A stretch of DNA of 64,000 nucleotides, taken from NCBI RefSeq assembly GCF_000270245.1, contig NC_015635.1, positions 5,146,001-5,210,000 on the forward strand, given 5' to 3'. Of this stretch, positions 10,320 through 19,815 are shown piece by piece (the stretch's first letter is position 1; each line of letters starts with the position of its first letter). The DNA is from Microlunatus phosphovorus NM-1. Its GTDB lineage: Bacteria; Actinomycetota; Actinomycetes; Propionibacteriales; Propionibacteriaceae. The notes beneath the pieces were generated by a model. It had not been told where the DNA came from. It did no database searches and worked only from the letters and a program-made list of their open reading frames with translations. The translations under genes and the position numbers were made by a program.

Positions 10320-11512
10320 TCAGGAGTCGTTCGATCGTCAAGATCGACGCGGTTGACCAACTCTTTCCGGATGACCTGGCGCCGATCACCTGGGCGGTCG
10401 TCGACACCGGGATCGACAGTCGCCACCCGGCGTTCCGCAACCATTCCAGCGACGACCCGAACGCGAGCCGCGTCGTGCTGACCATTGACATTCGGAAAGG
10501 TCTGACGGCGCAGGGCGATCCGGCCGAGACCTTTCAGCGGCTCGTGGGAGATGAGTCATGGACCCGTTTCCTGCTGAGTGCCATGGACTCGGGCTCGCAG
10601 TCACCGGGACAGCCCCGGTATGGAGAGACGTCATTCGGCACCGTGAACCCGCCAGGGGGTCCACACGACGACCACGGCACCCATGTCGCCGGGATCATCG
10701 GGGCCGATGCAATCGGTGTCCGCCAGATCGACCCACTGGACAACACGGCACAGCTGCCGGAGCGGATCCGCGGCATGCACCCCACCGTCAACCTGGTCGA
10801 CATCAAGGTGTTCGGCGACGGAGGTGTCACAGACGAGTTCTCGGTCATCGTCGCGCTCGCTCTCATCCGTTGGCTCAATGACGGTGATCGCTACCAGCAG
10901 ATCTCGGGCGCCCGTGGACGTATCAATGGAGTGAATCTCTCCCTGTCGGCGCCCTTCGACGCGAACAAGGACGCGTGCGGCTGGACGCCGCTGTGTCAGG
11001 AGGTCGACCGACTCGTGAAGTCGGGTGTTGTGGTCGTAGCGGCTGCCGGCAACGCAGGTTGGGACGCTCGCTATCGGTCGAGCCCGGGGGTCGGCTACCG
11101 GATGGTGTCCATCACCGATCCCGGCAACACCGAGAGCGCCATCACGGTTGGTGCCACCGACTCCACGTCGCCCTATCGCCACGGGCCGATCGGATTGTCG
11201 AGCCGCGGACCCACGGCTGATGGTCGGCACAAGCCGGACCTGCTGGCGCCTGGACGGCAGGTCGTCGGGCCGGCGCCAGGCGGTGGCTGGGTGATCGCCA
11301 GCGGCACCAGCCAAGCGGCCGCGCATGTCAGCGGCGTGGCGTCACGACTGCTGGCCCGATTTCCCGAGCTCATCGGGCAGCCCGAGCGGGTGAAGCAGAT
11401 CTTGATGTCCTCGGCGTCTGACCTGGGACGACTGCCCGATTTCCAGGGCTCTGGGCTCGTCGATGCCCTGCGAGCGATGCAGGCGACATGGATCCGCGGC
11501 GGAGTACCATGA
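10316..11512 (+). CDS. Cytoplasmic subtilisin-like serine protease (S8)
   Basis: A 398-aa subtilase with all catalytic elements. Asp30 is in VVDTGID, His120 in DDHGTHVAG, the oxyanion-hole Asn246 in AAAGNAG, and Ser332 in GTSQAAAHVSG. There is no signal peptide, propeptide or membrane segment, so it should act in the cytoplasm and may need no self-cleavage to mature. An insert of about 35 residues lies between the Asp and His motifs (65-100). The open frame extends upstream to 10166, but ATG 10316 overlaps the previous stop as ATGA and starts just before the domain. Confidence 0.92.
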   Translation: MIRSRSIVKIDAVDQLFPDDLAPITWAVVDTGIDSRHPAFRNHSSDDPNASRVVLTIDIRKGLTAQGDPAETFQRLVGDESWTRFLLSAMDSGSQSPGQPRYGETSFGTVNPPGGPHDDHGTHVAGIIGADAIGVRQIDPLDNTAQLPERIRGMHPTVNLVDIKVFGDGGVTDEFSVIVALALIRWLNDGDRYQQISGARGRINGVNLSLSAPFDANKDACGWTPLCQEVDRLVKSGVVVVAAAGNAGWDARYRSSPGVGYRMVSITDPGNTESAITVGATDSTSPYRHGPIGLSSRGPTADGRHKPDLLAPGRQVVGPAPGGGWVIASGTSQAAAHVSGVASRLLARFPELIGQPERVKQILMSSASDLGRLPDFQGSGLVDALRAMQATWIRGGVP

Positions 11513-11534
11513 GATGTGCCGGGAGGAGGCGATC

Positions 11535-11891
11535 ATGACGATCCATGACGATGATCTCACGTTCGACGTCGATGAAGTCACGTACGAAGTCGCTGCTCGA
11601 CTAGCTGCTCGCAAGCCGTCCTCGGCGAGGAATCCGGGTTTGCGTCGCAAGCAGCCCACGCCTGAGAGCGCCTCCGGCAGTGCGGGACCGGCCCTCGACG
11701 GTAAAGTTCTCGCCTTCGACCCAGTGACTGGCAAGGGCCTGGTCGGGGTCAACGGTGACATGATCAGCGTCGACCTGAGCCGAACGAAGCTCCTCAACAA
11801 GGGCTACACCACGCTGCGCGTGGGTCAAGCGGTTCAAGTTCAGCCTCCCGAGGATCACGACAGGTATGCCATCTCGCTGGAAGCCGTCTGA
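11535..11891 (+). CDS. Small protein with cold-shock/OB-like C-terminal domain
   Basis: A 118-aa protein starting at ATG 11535 after GGGAGGAGG; the longer frame from 11463 lacks a ribosome site. The N-terminal part is charged (MTIHDDDLTFDVDEVTYEVA) with a basic Ser/Arg linker. Residues 55-118 (GKVLAFDPVTGKGLVGVNGD, then ISVDLS, then LRVGQAVQVQP) follow the strand pattern of a cold-shock or other small OB fold: a GkV..fd...G.G.i start and a ...l..Gq.V.f end. The aromatic RNA-binding motifs are not conserved. It is probably the last gene of the protease operon. Confidence 0.7.
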   Translation: MTIHDDDLTFDVDEVTYEVAARLAARKPSSARNPGLRRKQPTPESASGSAGPALDGKVLAFDPVTGKGLVGVNGDMISVDLSRTKLLNKGYTTLRVGQAVQVQPPEDHDRYAISLEAV

Positions 11892-12017
11892 CCAAGTCCC
11901 TCGGCACACTGGTTGCCGCCGTTGCGGTGTCGAGTTCGATCGACAACTGTCCGTCGCTCAGTCGACCCAGTTCGGCGCCAAATAGCCTGCTCGGCCCAAG
12001 TAACCTACTATTCCCAC

Positions 12018-12980
12018 ATGTCTACTCGGGAATTGTTCCCTGACGCCTTGCTCATCGGGGCGCCCAAGGCCGGCACCAGCGCCCTGCATGTGGCACTGGC
12101 CGGTCACCCGGAGGTGTATGCCTCGCCGGTCAAGGAGCCCAAGTACTACCTGTGCGGCGACGCTCCCCCACCGGCGTACTGCGGTCCGGGCGACGCCCAC
12201 TCGCAACAGGAGTGGATCTGGCGACGTGCGGACTACCGCGCGCTGTTCGCCGCGGCGCCGGCGGGATCGGTGCGTCTGGAGAGCACGCCCTTCTATCTCT
12301 ATCTCCCCGACGCCCGTCGCCGGATCGCCGAGGACCTGCCGAACGCCAAGCTGGTGGCGGTCGTCCGAGATCCGGTCGACCGGGCCTATTCCAATTGGAT
12401 GCACCTCTGGGTCGACGGACTCGAACCGGAAGCCGACTTCGCCGCTGCTTGGCGGGCCGAGGACGCGCGGGTCGACGCCGGCTGGGCGCCCTTTTGGCAC
12501 TACCAACGCATGGGCCGCTACGGCGAGCAGTTCGCCGATCTCTTCACCCGCATCGACCGTGACCGCGTCCTGGTGCTGCGCTATCGCGAACTGGTGTCGG
12601 AGGCGACCCGAACCTTGGACCGGGTGTCGGACTTCCTCGGCATCTCGACCGGTCAGATCGCCGTGGTCCCGCCGGACAACTTGCGGCCGTTCGTCCGCCC
12701 CGGGCTCCGGTCAGCGGCGCTCGGTCGAGCGGTACGGCTCGGGGCCCGCGCCGGAGCCTACGCACGGCCTGAGATCTGGCGCCAGGCGGTGAAGCCCTTC
12801 TACTGGGCCCTGCAGCACAACGGCCCGCGACAGCGACCGAAGCTCGCACCCGAGGTACGCGCCGAACTGGTCACCGACTGTCTCGACGACATCGCGCTGC
12901 TGGAGGACGTGCTTCACGAGTCCTTCGACGACTGGCGATCCACGACCGGACGCGGGTCCTTTCGAGAGCGAACCGCTTAG
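12018..12980 (+). CDS. PAPS-dependent sulfotransferase
   Basis: Transfers sulfate from PAPS to a carbohydrate or lipid acceptor. The 5'-phosphosulfate loop is GAPKAGTS at residues 14-21, and the 3'-phosphate motif is [15 protein letters not shown] at about 115. The acceptor is unknown. The nearby polysaccharide loci make a surface glycan plausible. The open frame extends to 11913, but ATG 12018 begins just before the domain. TACTAT lies exactly 6 nt upstream, fitting a leaderless mRNA. The stop overlaps that of the convergent gene. Confidence 0.9.
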   Translation: MSTRELFPDALLIGAPKAGTSALHVALAGHPEVYASPVKEPKYYLCGDAPPPAYCGPGDAHSQQEWIWRRADYRALFAAAPAGSVRLESTPFYLYLPDARRRIAEDLPNAKLVAVVRDPVDRAYSNWMHLWVDGLEPEADFAAAWRAEDARVDAGWAPFWHYQRMGRYGEQFADLFTRIDRDRVLVLRYRELVSEATRTLDRVSDFLGISTGQIAVVPPDNLRPFVRPGLRSAALGRAVRLGARAGAYARPEIWRQAVKPFYWALQHNGPRQRPKLAPEVRAELVTDCLDDIALLEDVLHESFDDWRSTTGRGSFRERTA

Positions 12981-13876
12981 CCGATCGACGTCATGAGGTC
13001 GTGCGATCCGTCTGCCCGAGCCGCCTCGAAATAGAACCTGGTCCGTCCGTCGGACAGCGGCACGGCACTGACATAGCGGAAGGCGCCGTCACCTTCTGGG
13101 GAAACCAAAACCGGCCCGTCGCCGATTGGCACGAGCACGCCGTCACGATCGACCGCGATCCCGGTCGTCTCGAACCAGTTGTCCTCCGCGGTGGCGCGGC
13201 CGTCATAGAACACCGCCAGCGGCTCCTCAGCTACGACCGCGGTAACCCTCGCACCCCGGGCATCCCAAGAACTGGAAGGCCGGAGCACATCGCTCTCCAC
13301 GGTCCAGGCCAGACCATCAGAGCTCGTTGCGTAGGAGGTCCACATCCGGTCCTCCGCGCCACGGACATCCAGCGGGTGGCAGCACACCCACATCCGCCAA
13401 CCATGCGTCTCGTCGACGGTGATGACCGGATCCTTCACTGCGACGGTCTCATCACCCGGCAGCACGACTGTCCGTTGGCCGTCGGGGAGAGCATCTGGCC
13501 TCGCTGCCTCGATCGCCTCGATCCACCAGTGTTTGGAGTTCGGTGTCGCGCAGCTGAGATAGAGCCGCCAACCACCCGTCGGCAACGGCACCAGCACGGG
13601 CCGCTCGAACGAGTCGGCGCTGAAGACCTCGCGTTGGATCTCGCACACTGTATCGAAGCTCACTCCGTCCGCCGAGCGCGCGACCACCACACTCACGCCG
13701 CGACCGGCCATGATCGGTCGCCGGACACGGTAGGTCAGCCAGAAGGTGCCCTCATGCAAGACCGCACTCGCCGCTCCCGCCCAGTTGCCGGCACCCGAGT
13801 CCGGCGCCGGAACCACCACGCGAGCCTGATCGAAGCTGGGAAGAACGAGATCGCTGCGCAGAACCACGACTCGCAC
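12977..13876 (-). CDS. Five-bladed beta-propeller glycosidase-like protein (GH43/32/68 fold)
   Basis: A roughly 299-aa protein with repeated blade-like units: [20 protein letters not shown] at the N terminus, then [56 protein letters not shown] and [12 protein letters not shown]. This resembles the clan of GH43/GH32/GH68-type propellers. No export signal is clear. An acidic catalytic set cannot be assigned safely by eye. Start is uncertain: GTG 13876 has GGTGG six nt upstream, while ATG 13909 would add 11 residues. Confidence 0.65.
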   Translation of the reverse strand: MRVVVLRSDLVLPSFDQARVVVPAPDSGAGNWAGAASAVLHEGTFWLTYRVRRPIMAGRGVSVVVARSADGVSFDTVCEIQREVFSADSFERPVLVPLPTGGWRLYLSCATPNSKHWWIEAIEAARPDALPDGQRTVVLPGDETVAVKDPVITVDETHGWRMWVCCHPLDVRGAEDRMWTSYATSSDGLAWTVESDVLRPSSSWDARGARVTAVVAEEPLAVFYDGRATAEDNWFETTGIAVDRDGVLVPIGDGPVLVSPEGDGAFRYVSAVPLSDGRTRFYFEAARADGSHDLMTSIG

Positions 13877-14478
13877 TGTAAGCCACCAACCCCACGTGGT
13901 CGGCGACATTCCAGCCTGCCCGCGACTCCGGTCGCCACCGCAACCCCTCCGAGCTCGGGAGGGTGGCGAGGAATCGGAAAGGGCTTGAAACAGCAACGAC
14001 GTGGCACCTCAGAACCGTCGTACGTGAAAGGCTGTAACTGGGCCAGCGGAGCGTCGTCCGGCTGGATGACGTCTTCCGCCTCACTCGCCGCGTGAGTCGT
14101 CCCCATCGTGGCGTGAAGTCGTCGCGAGCCGTCTACCTTCAGGTGCGTCCGGCTCGAGTAGGTTCGTTCGACCGGTCGCGGATGTTCGTCGCCGCTTGTC
14201 CCCCGCTGCCCTCCACGTACCGACGCTCTCCACATCGCAAGCTGGCTTGCTTCGCGGTCTCGAGCGAACTGGTCGGTGATAAGGGTTACGATTCGGTCAC
14301 GATGGAATAAGGATCGGAGCCTCACGCTAATCTCCGATTAGCTGGTTGCAACGGGTTGCGTATCAGGCGGGGAACGGTTCGCTCTTGGTCTCAAGGACGG
14401 ACTCGCACTGTAGGCCCGTTCAGCTAGTTATGCGACCTGCCGGGGGGCGGCAGGTTCGATTCCGGGGGAGACGTGGGG
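13877..14478. other. Intergenic region before the first polysaccharide locus
   Basis: About 600 bp with no convincing gene. It lies between a minus-strand and a plus-strand gene, so it should hold two divergent promoters. The clearest structure is a perfect hairpin at 14436-14454, followed by a G-rich leader motif directly before the sugar transferase. Confidence 0.6.
14436..14470 (+). promoter_or_regulatory. Hairpin plus GTTCGATTCCGGGGGA leader motif
   Basis: CCTGCCG (14436-14442) and CGGCAGG (14448-14454) form a 7-bp stem with a GGGGG loop. The motif GTTCGATTCCGGGGGAG at 14454-14470 follows and provides the ribosome site for ATG 14479. A 15-of-16 copy of the motif lies at 63459 behind another hairpin, before the second priming transferase. 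Confidence 0.45.
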
Positions 14479-16149
14479 ATGGCACAGCGCGCTAGCGGAC
14501 TAGTCGCGCCCTCAAGCAGAGGGCAACTCAAGACACTCGATCTAGATGTGGCAGGTGCTCACACCGTTCACGGCGGGTTTCCTGCGACAGTCACCGCCGA
14601 GGAGATTCCGGCACCACAGGTTCAGCGGTCTAGCCCACACCTTGTGGGTCACCCGCACAGCCCCATCACGGCACCAACCCTGAGCGGTGTCGACACACCG
14701 ATGCCGGTAGGGCACACATCGGCTCCGCCGTCGGCAAGCCTACGACGACGCAACTTCATCGCTTGGAGCCGCCGGTACGTCCTGACCTTGGTCCTTGCCG
14801 ATGGACTCATCGGAGCCGCCGCGGCTGTTGTACCAAGTCGCTTCAGCAACAGCCTCGACGGTGAGTTCGCGCTGGTAGCCGTCCTCGCGATTCTCGGGGC
14901 AATCGCGTGGCCGACGTCCATCAGCCTTGCCCGTGGCTATGTGCGCAACCGTGTTGGCGTGGGCTCCGAGGAACTTCGAGCGGTCCCACGTGCCGGGGTC
15001 GCTCTCGTCGTTGCCGGTGCATTTCCAGCAGGCTTGCTTGGGCAGCAGACCCTTCTCACGCTCGTCGTGGTCGGCGTGCCATTCGCGGTGCTGCTGAGTA
15101 CTTCGATTCGATACTTTGCACGTAAAGCACTTCATCGTCGACAGCGGACTGGATTCGATGTGCGCCATGTCGTGGTGGTCGGCTCATCGCGAGCGGTACG
15201 AGAACTGACAGATCGGCTCAACCGTGAGAAGCAATGCGGGATGAAGGTGGTTGGTGCGTGCCTCCCGAGCCACGAGGTCGGAGACGTGAGCGACTTCGGG
15301 ATCCCGGTCCTGGGCGACCTGAGCAGCGTGGCGCGGATAGTCCGCCGACTCGATTGCGACGCCGTCGCTGTCACCAGCGATGACTCAACCCGGGACACGT
15401 ACCTCAGAAAGCTGGCCTGGTCCCTTGAAGGCACCGGAGTCGAGATGCTCGTTGACCCCGGCCTGGTCGAGGTCGCCGGTCCTCGAATGCACATTCGACC
15501 CTTGATGGGTGCTCCGCTCCTGCACATCGAGCAACCGCACTTCAGCGGTTGGCGAAGGGTGATCAAGCGCGGCAGCGACTTGGTGATCACGTCGCTCGGA
15601 CTGGTCCTGATCTCCCCGGTAATACTCGTCATCGCTCTCCTGATCAAGCTGCAGGACGGTGGCCCCATCCTCTTCAGGCAGAAGCGGGTCGGCCGGGACG
15701 GCGAAGAGTTCTGGATGTACAAGTTCCGGTCGATGGTCATTGACGCCGAGGCTCGCAAGGCAGCGCTGATGGCCCACAACGAAGGCAAGGGTGGACTCTT
15801 CAAGCTGACCGAAGACCCGCGAATCACCCCGCTGGGCAAGTTCCTTCGGGACTTCTCGCTGGATGAGCTGCCGCAGTTGTTCAACGTCTTGAACGGCTCG
15901 ATGTCTCTGGTTGGTCCACGGCCTCATCTCGCAAATGAGATCGCCCAAATGCCAAGCGAGGCGACACGACGTGCCCTCGTCACGCCCGGCTTGACCGGGC
16001 TCTGGCAGGTCAGCGGGCGGTCTGACCTCGAAGGCGACGAGGCCGTCCGCCTCGATCTCCGGTACGTCGAAAACTGGACTTTCACTCTCGACATCCTCAT
16101 CCTCTGGAAGACAGCGTCCGCGGTACTCGCCAAGCGCGGAGCCAGGTAA
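14479..16149 (+). CDS. Polyprenyl-phosphate sugar phosphotransferase (priming enzyme, WcaJ type)
   Basis: Starts a surface-glycan repeat unit by moving a sugar-1-phosphate onto undecaprenyl phosphate. Residues 1-90 are polar and probably disordered. Several TM helices and a Rossmann-like central part follow ([20 protein letters not shown]). The catalytic domain covers about 358-556: [48 protein letters not shown] and [15 protein letters not shown] 14479 is preferred to GTG 14473 because the GGGGGAG site is 8 nt upstream. It opens the first polysaccharide locus. Confidence 0.93.
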   Translation: MAQRASGLVAPSSRGQLKTLDLDVAGAHTVHGGFPATVTAEEIPAPQVQRSSPHLVGHPHSPITAPTLSGVDTPMPVGHTSAPPSASLRRRNFIAWSRRYVLTLVLADGLIGAAAAVVPSRFSNSLDGEFALVAVLAILGAIAWPTSISLARGYVRNRVGVGSEELRAVPRAGVALVVAGAFPAGLLGQQTLLTLVVVGVPFAVLLSTSIRYFARKALHRRQRTGFDVRHVVVVGSSRAVRELTDRLNREKQCGMKVVGACLPSHEVGDVSDFGIPVLGDLSSVARIVRRLDCDAVAVTSDDSTRDTYLRKLAWSLEGTGVEMLVDPGLVEVAGPRMHIRPLMGAPLLHIEQPHFSGWRRVIKRGSDLVITSLGLVLISPVILVIALLIKLQDGGPILFRQKRVGRDGEEFWMYKFRSMVIDAEARKAALMAHNEGKGGLFKLTEDPRITPLGKFLRDFSLDELPQLFNVLNGSMSLVGPRPHLANEIAQMPSEATRRALVTPGLTGLWQVSGRSDLEGDEAVRLDLRYVENWTFTLDILILWKTASAVLAKRGAR

Positions 16150-16239
16150 CTGCCCGCGGTAGCCTGCGTTACTACCGCGTTCGGTGTCGGGCGTGGCCAC
16201 CAGGGCAAGTTCCGCGGGGCAAGGAAGGCGAGTGACCGA

Positions 16240-16842
16240 ATGGGCAACTTCGCGGTTGATCTTGACAAGATCTACACAGTCAAGCTCAAGACCCATCATC
16301 CGAGCCTGCAGGCTCGGCTTGGTCTTCTGCTGCTCAACTCGGAGCTTCATTGCCTGGCGTGCTACCGATACGGTCAGTTCGCTGATGCGCTCCGCGCCCG
16401 AAATAGATTCCTCGGCACGCTCGCCGTGGTCACCCACCGGACCTGGAACCGGTGGGTGACGAATCTCCATCACGTCGATATCAGCAGGAAGGCCAAGATC
16501 GGCCCAGGGCTCTTGATCATGCACCGCCACGGCATCGTGTTGGGTCCATCTCAGATTGGTAGCAACTGCCTCATCCATCAGAACGTGACCATCGGGCAAC
16601 GCATTGCCGCTGGAGACCAAGGTGTGCCCGTCATCGGGGACAACGTCTGGATCGGCCCGGGTGCGATCATCACAGGTGCGATAGTCGTTGGCGATGGAGC
16701 GGTGATCTCTGCCGGAACAGTCTTGTCGAAAGACGTTCCCCCAGGATCGTTGGTCGGTGGCAATCCTGGTCGCGTGATCACTCGTGACTATGACACCGGG
16801 GGAATGATGAGCTACTCGATTCCACCAGAACTCCTACCCTAA
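16240..16842 (+). CDS. Hexapeptide-repeat O-acetyltransferase (serine acetyltransferase-like)
   Basis: A 200-aa left-handed beta-helix acyltransferase. Hexapeptide repeats run from about residue 85 (AKIGPGLLIMHRHGIVLGPS) to VIGDNVWIGPGAIITGAIVV and end in the usual VPPGSLVGGNPGRVI. The probable catalytic His is in the HRHGIVLG stretch. It probably acetylates a sugar of the repeat unit made with the priming transferase 90 bp upstream, though true CysE activity cannot be excluded. ATG 16240 follows GGAAGGCGAG. Confidence 0.82.
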   Translation: MGNFAVDLDKIYTVKLKTHHPSLQARLGLLLLNSELHCLACYRYGQFADALRARNRFLGTLAVVTHRTWNRWVTNLHHVDISRKAKIGPGLLIMHRHGIVLGPSQIGSNCLIHQNVTIGQRIAAGDQGVPVIGDNVWIGPGAIITGAIVVGDGAVISAGTVLSKDVPPGSLVGGNPGRVITRDYDTGGMMSYSIPPELLP

Positions 16843-17177
16843 CGAAGGTCGCCCTACAACCCACCCGGGCGGGCCCCAACGTCACTGCCAGGCAGCAAGA
16901 CTCCTGAGTTGTCGATACCGGTGGCCGATCCGGCGGCCGGGCCGGTGCGCAGGCGCCACCGCCCAGACCGTACAGATTGCTACCTTCCGCGTGGTTCGGA
17001 TCCGGATCAGGCACGAAACCAGGCACGCCGTTCGCCACGGACCAGGGCGGCTCTCGACGCCATCGACGGCCCAGCCGACCCACGTCCGGCGCATCCCGGG
17101 TAGCCAACGACAGCCGCGCCGGCCCCAACGCCACTGCCAGGCAACAAGACTGGGTCCGAGTCCTTGATCGACATCAA
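16843..17177. other. Intergenic region between convergent genes, with a 31-bp direct repeat
   Basis: Holds no convincing gene. A 31-bp sequence occurs twice in direct orientation, at 16872-16902 and 17121-17151, differing at two positions. The copies are 249 bp apart. Both genes end here, so terminators are expected, but I saw no strong hairpin with a T-run. Confidence 0.6.
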
Positions 17178-18665
17178 TCAAGAGGCTGGTGAGGAGCGCT
17201 TCGCCAGGAAGCGAGTACTCCACCGCGGATGACCAGGAGCGAACGCTGGCGGCGCCACACAGCGGTCATCCGGCGACCATTCCAGAGTGCGTTCACCCCG
17301 ATCCCCTTGCAATCGCCACAAAGCTCCGACCACGCCGACCAGCACGAACACTAGACCGGTGAAGGTGGCAAAACTCAGCGCATCGAACGTGAAGGAAGCC
17401 ATTAGCGCGGCCGGAAGAGCCGCGGCCAATGCCTGGCCGAGGTGCCTTCCCTCTTCTGTTACTGCCCTCAGCCGAACGCTGCGGGCCATCATGTATGGCA
17501 CGATGAAGAGGCTGATCAGTGCGACCACCCCAAGAATGCCGCCACCAATAAGCGTGACGAAAATCTGATTGTCGAGTAGTAGGTACCGGTCTGGAAGGAT
17601 CATCCCGGCACCGCGGCCCAGTATGGGTCGCTGCGACCACATTTCATATACAAAGGCCTGGTCTGATATCCGGTTCTGGATGCTTGGATCGTCGTCCGCG
17701 TGGCGGAAGAGCGAGATAATTGTCCCGAATAGGCCGCGAGTCAGGAAGTGGAGGGCGGTGAGCGCGACCAGCCCGATCACTGCAGCGTTGTATCGAAGTC
17801 TCCACTTCCACACCATGAACAAGAGTGCTATGGCCACAACCGTGGTCAGAATGGCCGAGCGCGAGATCGACATCGGGATCGCAGCACCGATCAGGCCAAC
17901 CTGACACCAAGCGATCAACTTGCGGCCGGTGGGGGCGAATAGCGCGAAGTGCAGCGCTAACGGCAAAACCACGGCAAGCACGACACCGAACTCGATGTAG
18001 TGGTTCGCGGTGCCCGCGACTCTGGTCAGATCAGTCGCCCCCCGGACACCAGCACCAAAGAGGTCGCGATTGGCCGTCAAACCCGGAATCCGGATATATC
18101 GCGTGACATCGACGATCCGGAAATACTGCAATATCCCCGTGAAGGCCATGACGGCTGTGAGACCGACCAATACACGAAGGATAGTATTCAAGTGTTCGCG
18201 AGTACGCACACCATCGGCCAGCAGGAGCACCACGCCAGCCATCGAAACTATCAAAATCATGTACCTATCGCCCGCGCTGGCCTCGACCTCCACTGGCAGT
18301 CGAGCCATCCCCACCGCGTATCCGACCATTTGCACTCCAACAAAGCCACCGATTAGCCACCGGACCGGTTGCCGACCGGCCGGAAGGCCACCAGGTTGTA
18401 GCATGCTGAGGAACCACAGGAATGCGAATAGTAGGCCCATCGCCACCGAAGGGCGACCCACCGCGCCCATGCCCCCGATCACAAGCCGAGCGGGAATCAT
18501 GAATTGCAGCACAAGGAAGGCTATGGCGAGTCCGGTCGCCGTAATCCGGTGCGGCCGCAAGATCACAGGGGTGACATCGTCCCGTCGCGTCCACCATCGC
18601 CTGAGGAGCAAGGGCCGCCAGTCGGCATGCCCAGCCGGACTTCTCACGGGTCGGACTTTGCTCAC
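17178..18665 (-). CDS. O-antigen ligase / polysaccharide polymerase family (Wzy-like)
   Basis: A 495-aa polytopic membrane protein with about eleven hydrophobic segments. A large extracytoplasmic loop (about 295-335: LTRGLFGTIISLFRHADDDP, then QNRISDQAFVYEMWSQRPIL, then GRGAG) carries the pattern of WaaL/Wzy proteins, in which an Arg-containing loop precedes a W...p..G.G motif. It probably polymerises or ligates lipid-linked repeat units. Its GTG start overlaps the stop of the Wzz-like gene as GTGA, so the two are translationally coupled. Confidence 0.85.
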   Translation of the reverse strand: MSKVRPVRSPAGHADWRPLLLRRWWTRRDDVTPVILRPHRITATGLAIAFLVLQFMIPARLVIGGMGAVGRPSVAMGLLFAFLWFLSMLQPGGLPAGRQPVRWLIGGFVGVQMVGYAVGMARLPVEVEASAGDRYMILIVSMAGVVLLLADGVRTREHLNTILRVLVGLTAVMAFTGILQYFRIVDVTRYIRIPGLTANRDLFGAGVRGATDLTRVAGTANHYIEFGVVLAVVLPLALHFALFAPTGRKLIAWCQVGLIGAAIPMSISRSAILTTVVAIALLFMVWKWRLRYNAAVIGLVALTALHFLTRGLFGTIISLFRHADDDPSIQNRISDQAFVYEMWSQRPILGRGAGMILPDRYLLLDNQIFVTLIGGGILGVVALISLFIVPYMMARSVRLRAVTEEGRHLGQALAAALPAALMASFTFDALSFATFTGLVFVLVGVVGALWRLQGDRGERTLEWSPDDRCVAPPAFAPGHPRWSTRFLAKRSSPAS

Positions 18666-19711
18666 TGGCCGCGTTGGGGCTGCGACGTGCTCACATAATC
18701 GGAGTCTGCCGCTGAGTCCTGTCCGTTCACCTCGAGCGAAGCAGAAGCGGCTTCAGATTCGTCTACATCGACCGAATCTGGGCCATCAGTCGCGCCGCTG
18801 CCCTGGGTACCAGAATCCTCATTCTCGTGCAGCTCCACCTCAACAGCTACATCCTCGGACGCAGCGGGCTGTGAATCCGGGCCCGTATCGACTTGTTTTG
18901 CACCCGGAGAGTCGGACGATACGCCCGCCTCATTGGACGACTCCAAATCGGCAACTGGCACAGTCCCAGTTGGGGATTGCTCTTCATTGATCGAGTCTTC
19001 CGACTGATTGGGTGGCTTGGAATCCGATTCTTCACCGTCGCCAGTTCCAGCCTCTACCTTGTCTTCAAGACCCTTACGCTTCTTTCCTCGCTTTCCGCCT
19101 GGAACGCCGCCCTGGCGCTCTCCGCGGCGCCTTCTGATGAAACCCATGATATCGTCAAACAACACGGCCAGCGTAACACCAACAACTGCTCCCAGACCAA
19201 GAATCACGGCCTGCACTCGGACCGCCGTATCGTTAGCTATTCCCGTGATGGAGGGTGCCGCTAGCACCTCCATTCCAATGTAGGAGCTTTTTGCGATCCC
19301 CGCTTCATCCTGCCGGGTCTCCAATTCGTGCTCGCCGATCTCGATTGCGGCGTCGATCAAACCCAAAGCATTTGCTTGATCGCCAGCTGTCGATCGCATC
19401 ACGATGACAGAAGTACGCGAGCCAGAAGTGACGATCACACCGCCGGTCAGCCCTCGCTCATCGAGTTGAGCTGCGGTTTCGGGGCCGTTCAAGATCACCG
19501 TTAGGGCCTCGCTTGCGCCCTGTACGTTGATGAAGGGGTTAGCGATCTCCGAACTCACCCTGGGGGGCGTGAGCATCACAGTGCCAGTAGCGTCATATTC
19601 CGGACTGGCGGTACGACCGGCCAGAAGCGCCATCAAGACCGCCACTGCCACGATCGGCAAGCAAACATACCAGCGCCTCAGGGTCGCAAGCGTGATTCCC
19701 CAGACGTCCAT
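18662..19711 (-). CDS. Chain-length determinant (Wzz-like) protein with acidic tail
   Basis: Probably sets polysaccharide chain length together with the Wzy-like partner downstream. TM1 is at about 12-30 (YVCLPIVAVAVLMALLAG) and the extracytoplasmic segment runs from about 31 to 165. TM2 is at about 166-185. A basic patch (RRRRGERQGGVPGGKRGKKR) is followed by about 140 residues that are very acidic and Ser-rich, surely disordered and cytoplasmic. There is no Walker kinase domain. ATG 19711 follows GGAGG; the frame extension to 19762 is not needed. Confidence 0.8.
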   Translation of the reverse strand: MDVWGITLATLRRWYVCLPIVAVAVLMALLAGRTASPEYDATGTVMLTPPRVSSEIANPFINVQGASEALTVILNGPETAAQLDERGLTGGVIVTSGSRTSVIVMRSTAGDQANALGLIDAAIEIGEHELETRQDEAGIAKSSYIGMEVLAAPSITGIANDTAVRVQAVILGLGAVVGVTLAVLFDDIMGFIRRRRGERQGGVPGGKRGKKRKGLEDKVEAGTGDGEESDSKPPNQSEDSINEEQSPTGTVPVADLESSNEAGVSSDSPGAKQVDTGPDSQPAASEDVAVEVELHENEDSGTQGSGATDGPDSVDVDESEAASASLEVNGQDSAADSDYVSTSQPQRGQ

Positions 19712-19815
19712 CGAGCCTCCAAAAAGCGTGGTGGCAGTGTGCATCCACCACCGACGCGACACTCTACCCGCAGAAACACATCACCGGTCCTGCAAAGAGA
19801 AATGTTAGCGCCGAC

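Noticed and set aside
14448-14470. tRNA T-arm-like GGTTCGATTCC sequence
   Set aside because: No acceptor, D or anticodon arms can be folded upstream, and the following bases do not close a T-stem. It is better read as part of a leader motif and ribosome site.
15385-16620. 411-codon minus-strand frame opposite the priming transferase
   Set aside because: Shadow frame; the plus strand encodes a complete sugar transferase and the start of an acetyltransferase.
16778-17223. Minus-strand open frames of 113-118 codons
   Set aside because: They overlap the ends of two real genes and have Trp/Arg/Pro-rich, non-protein-like content.
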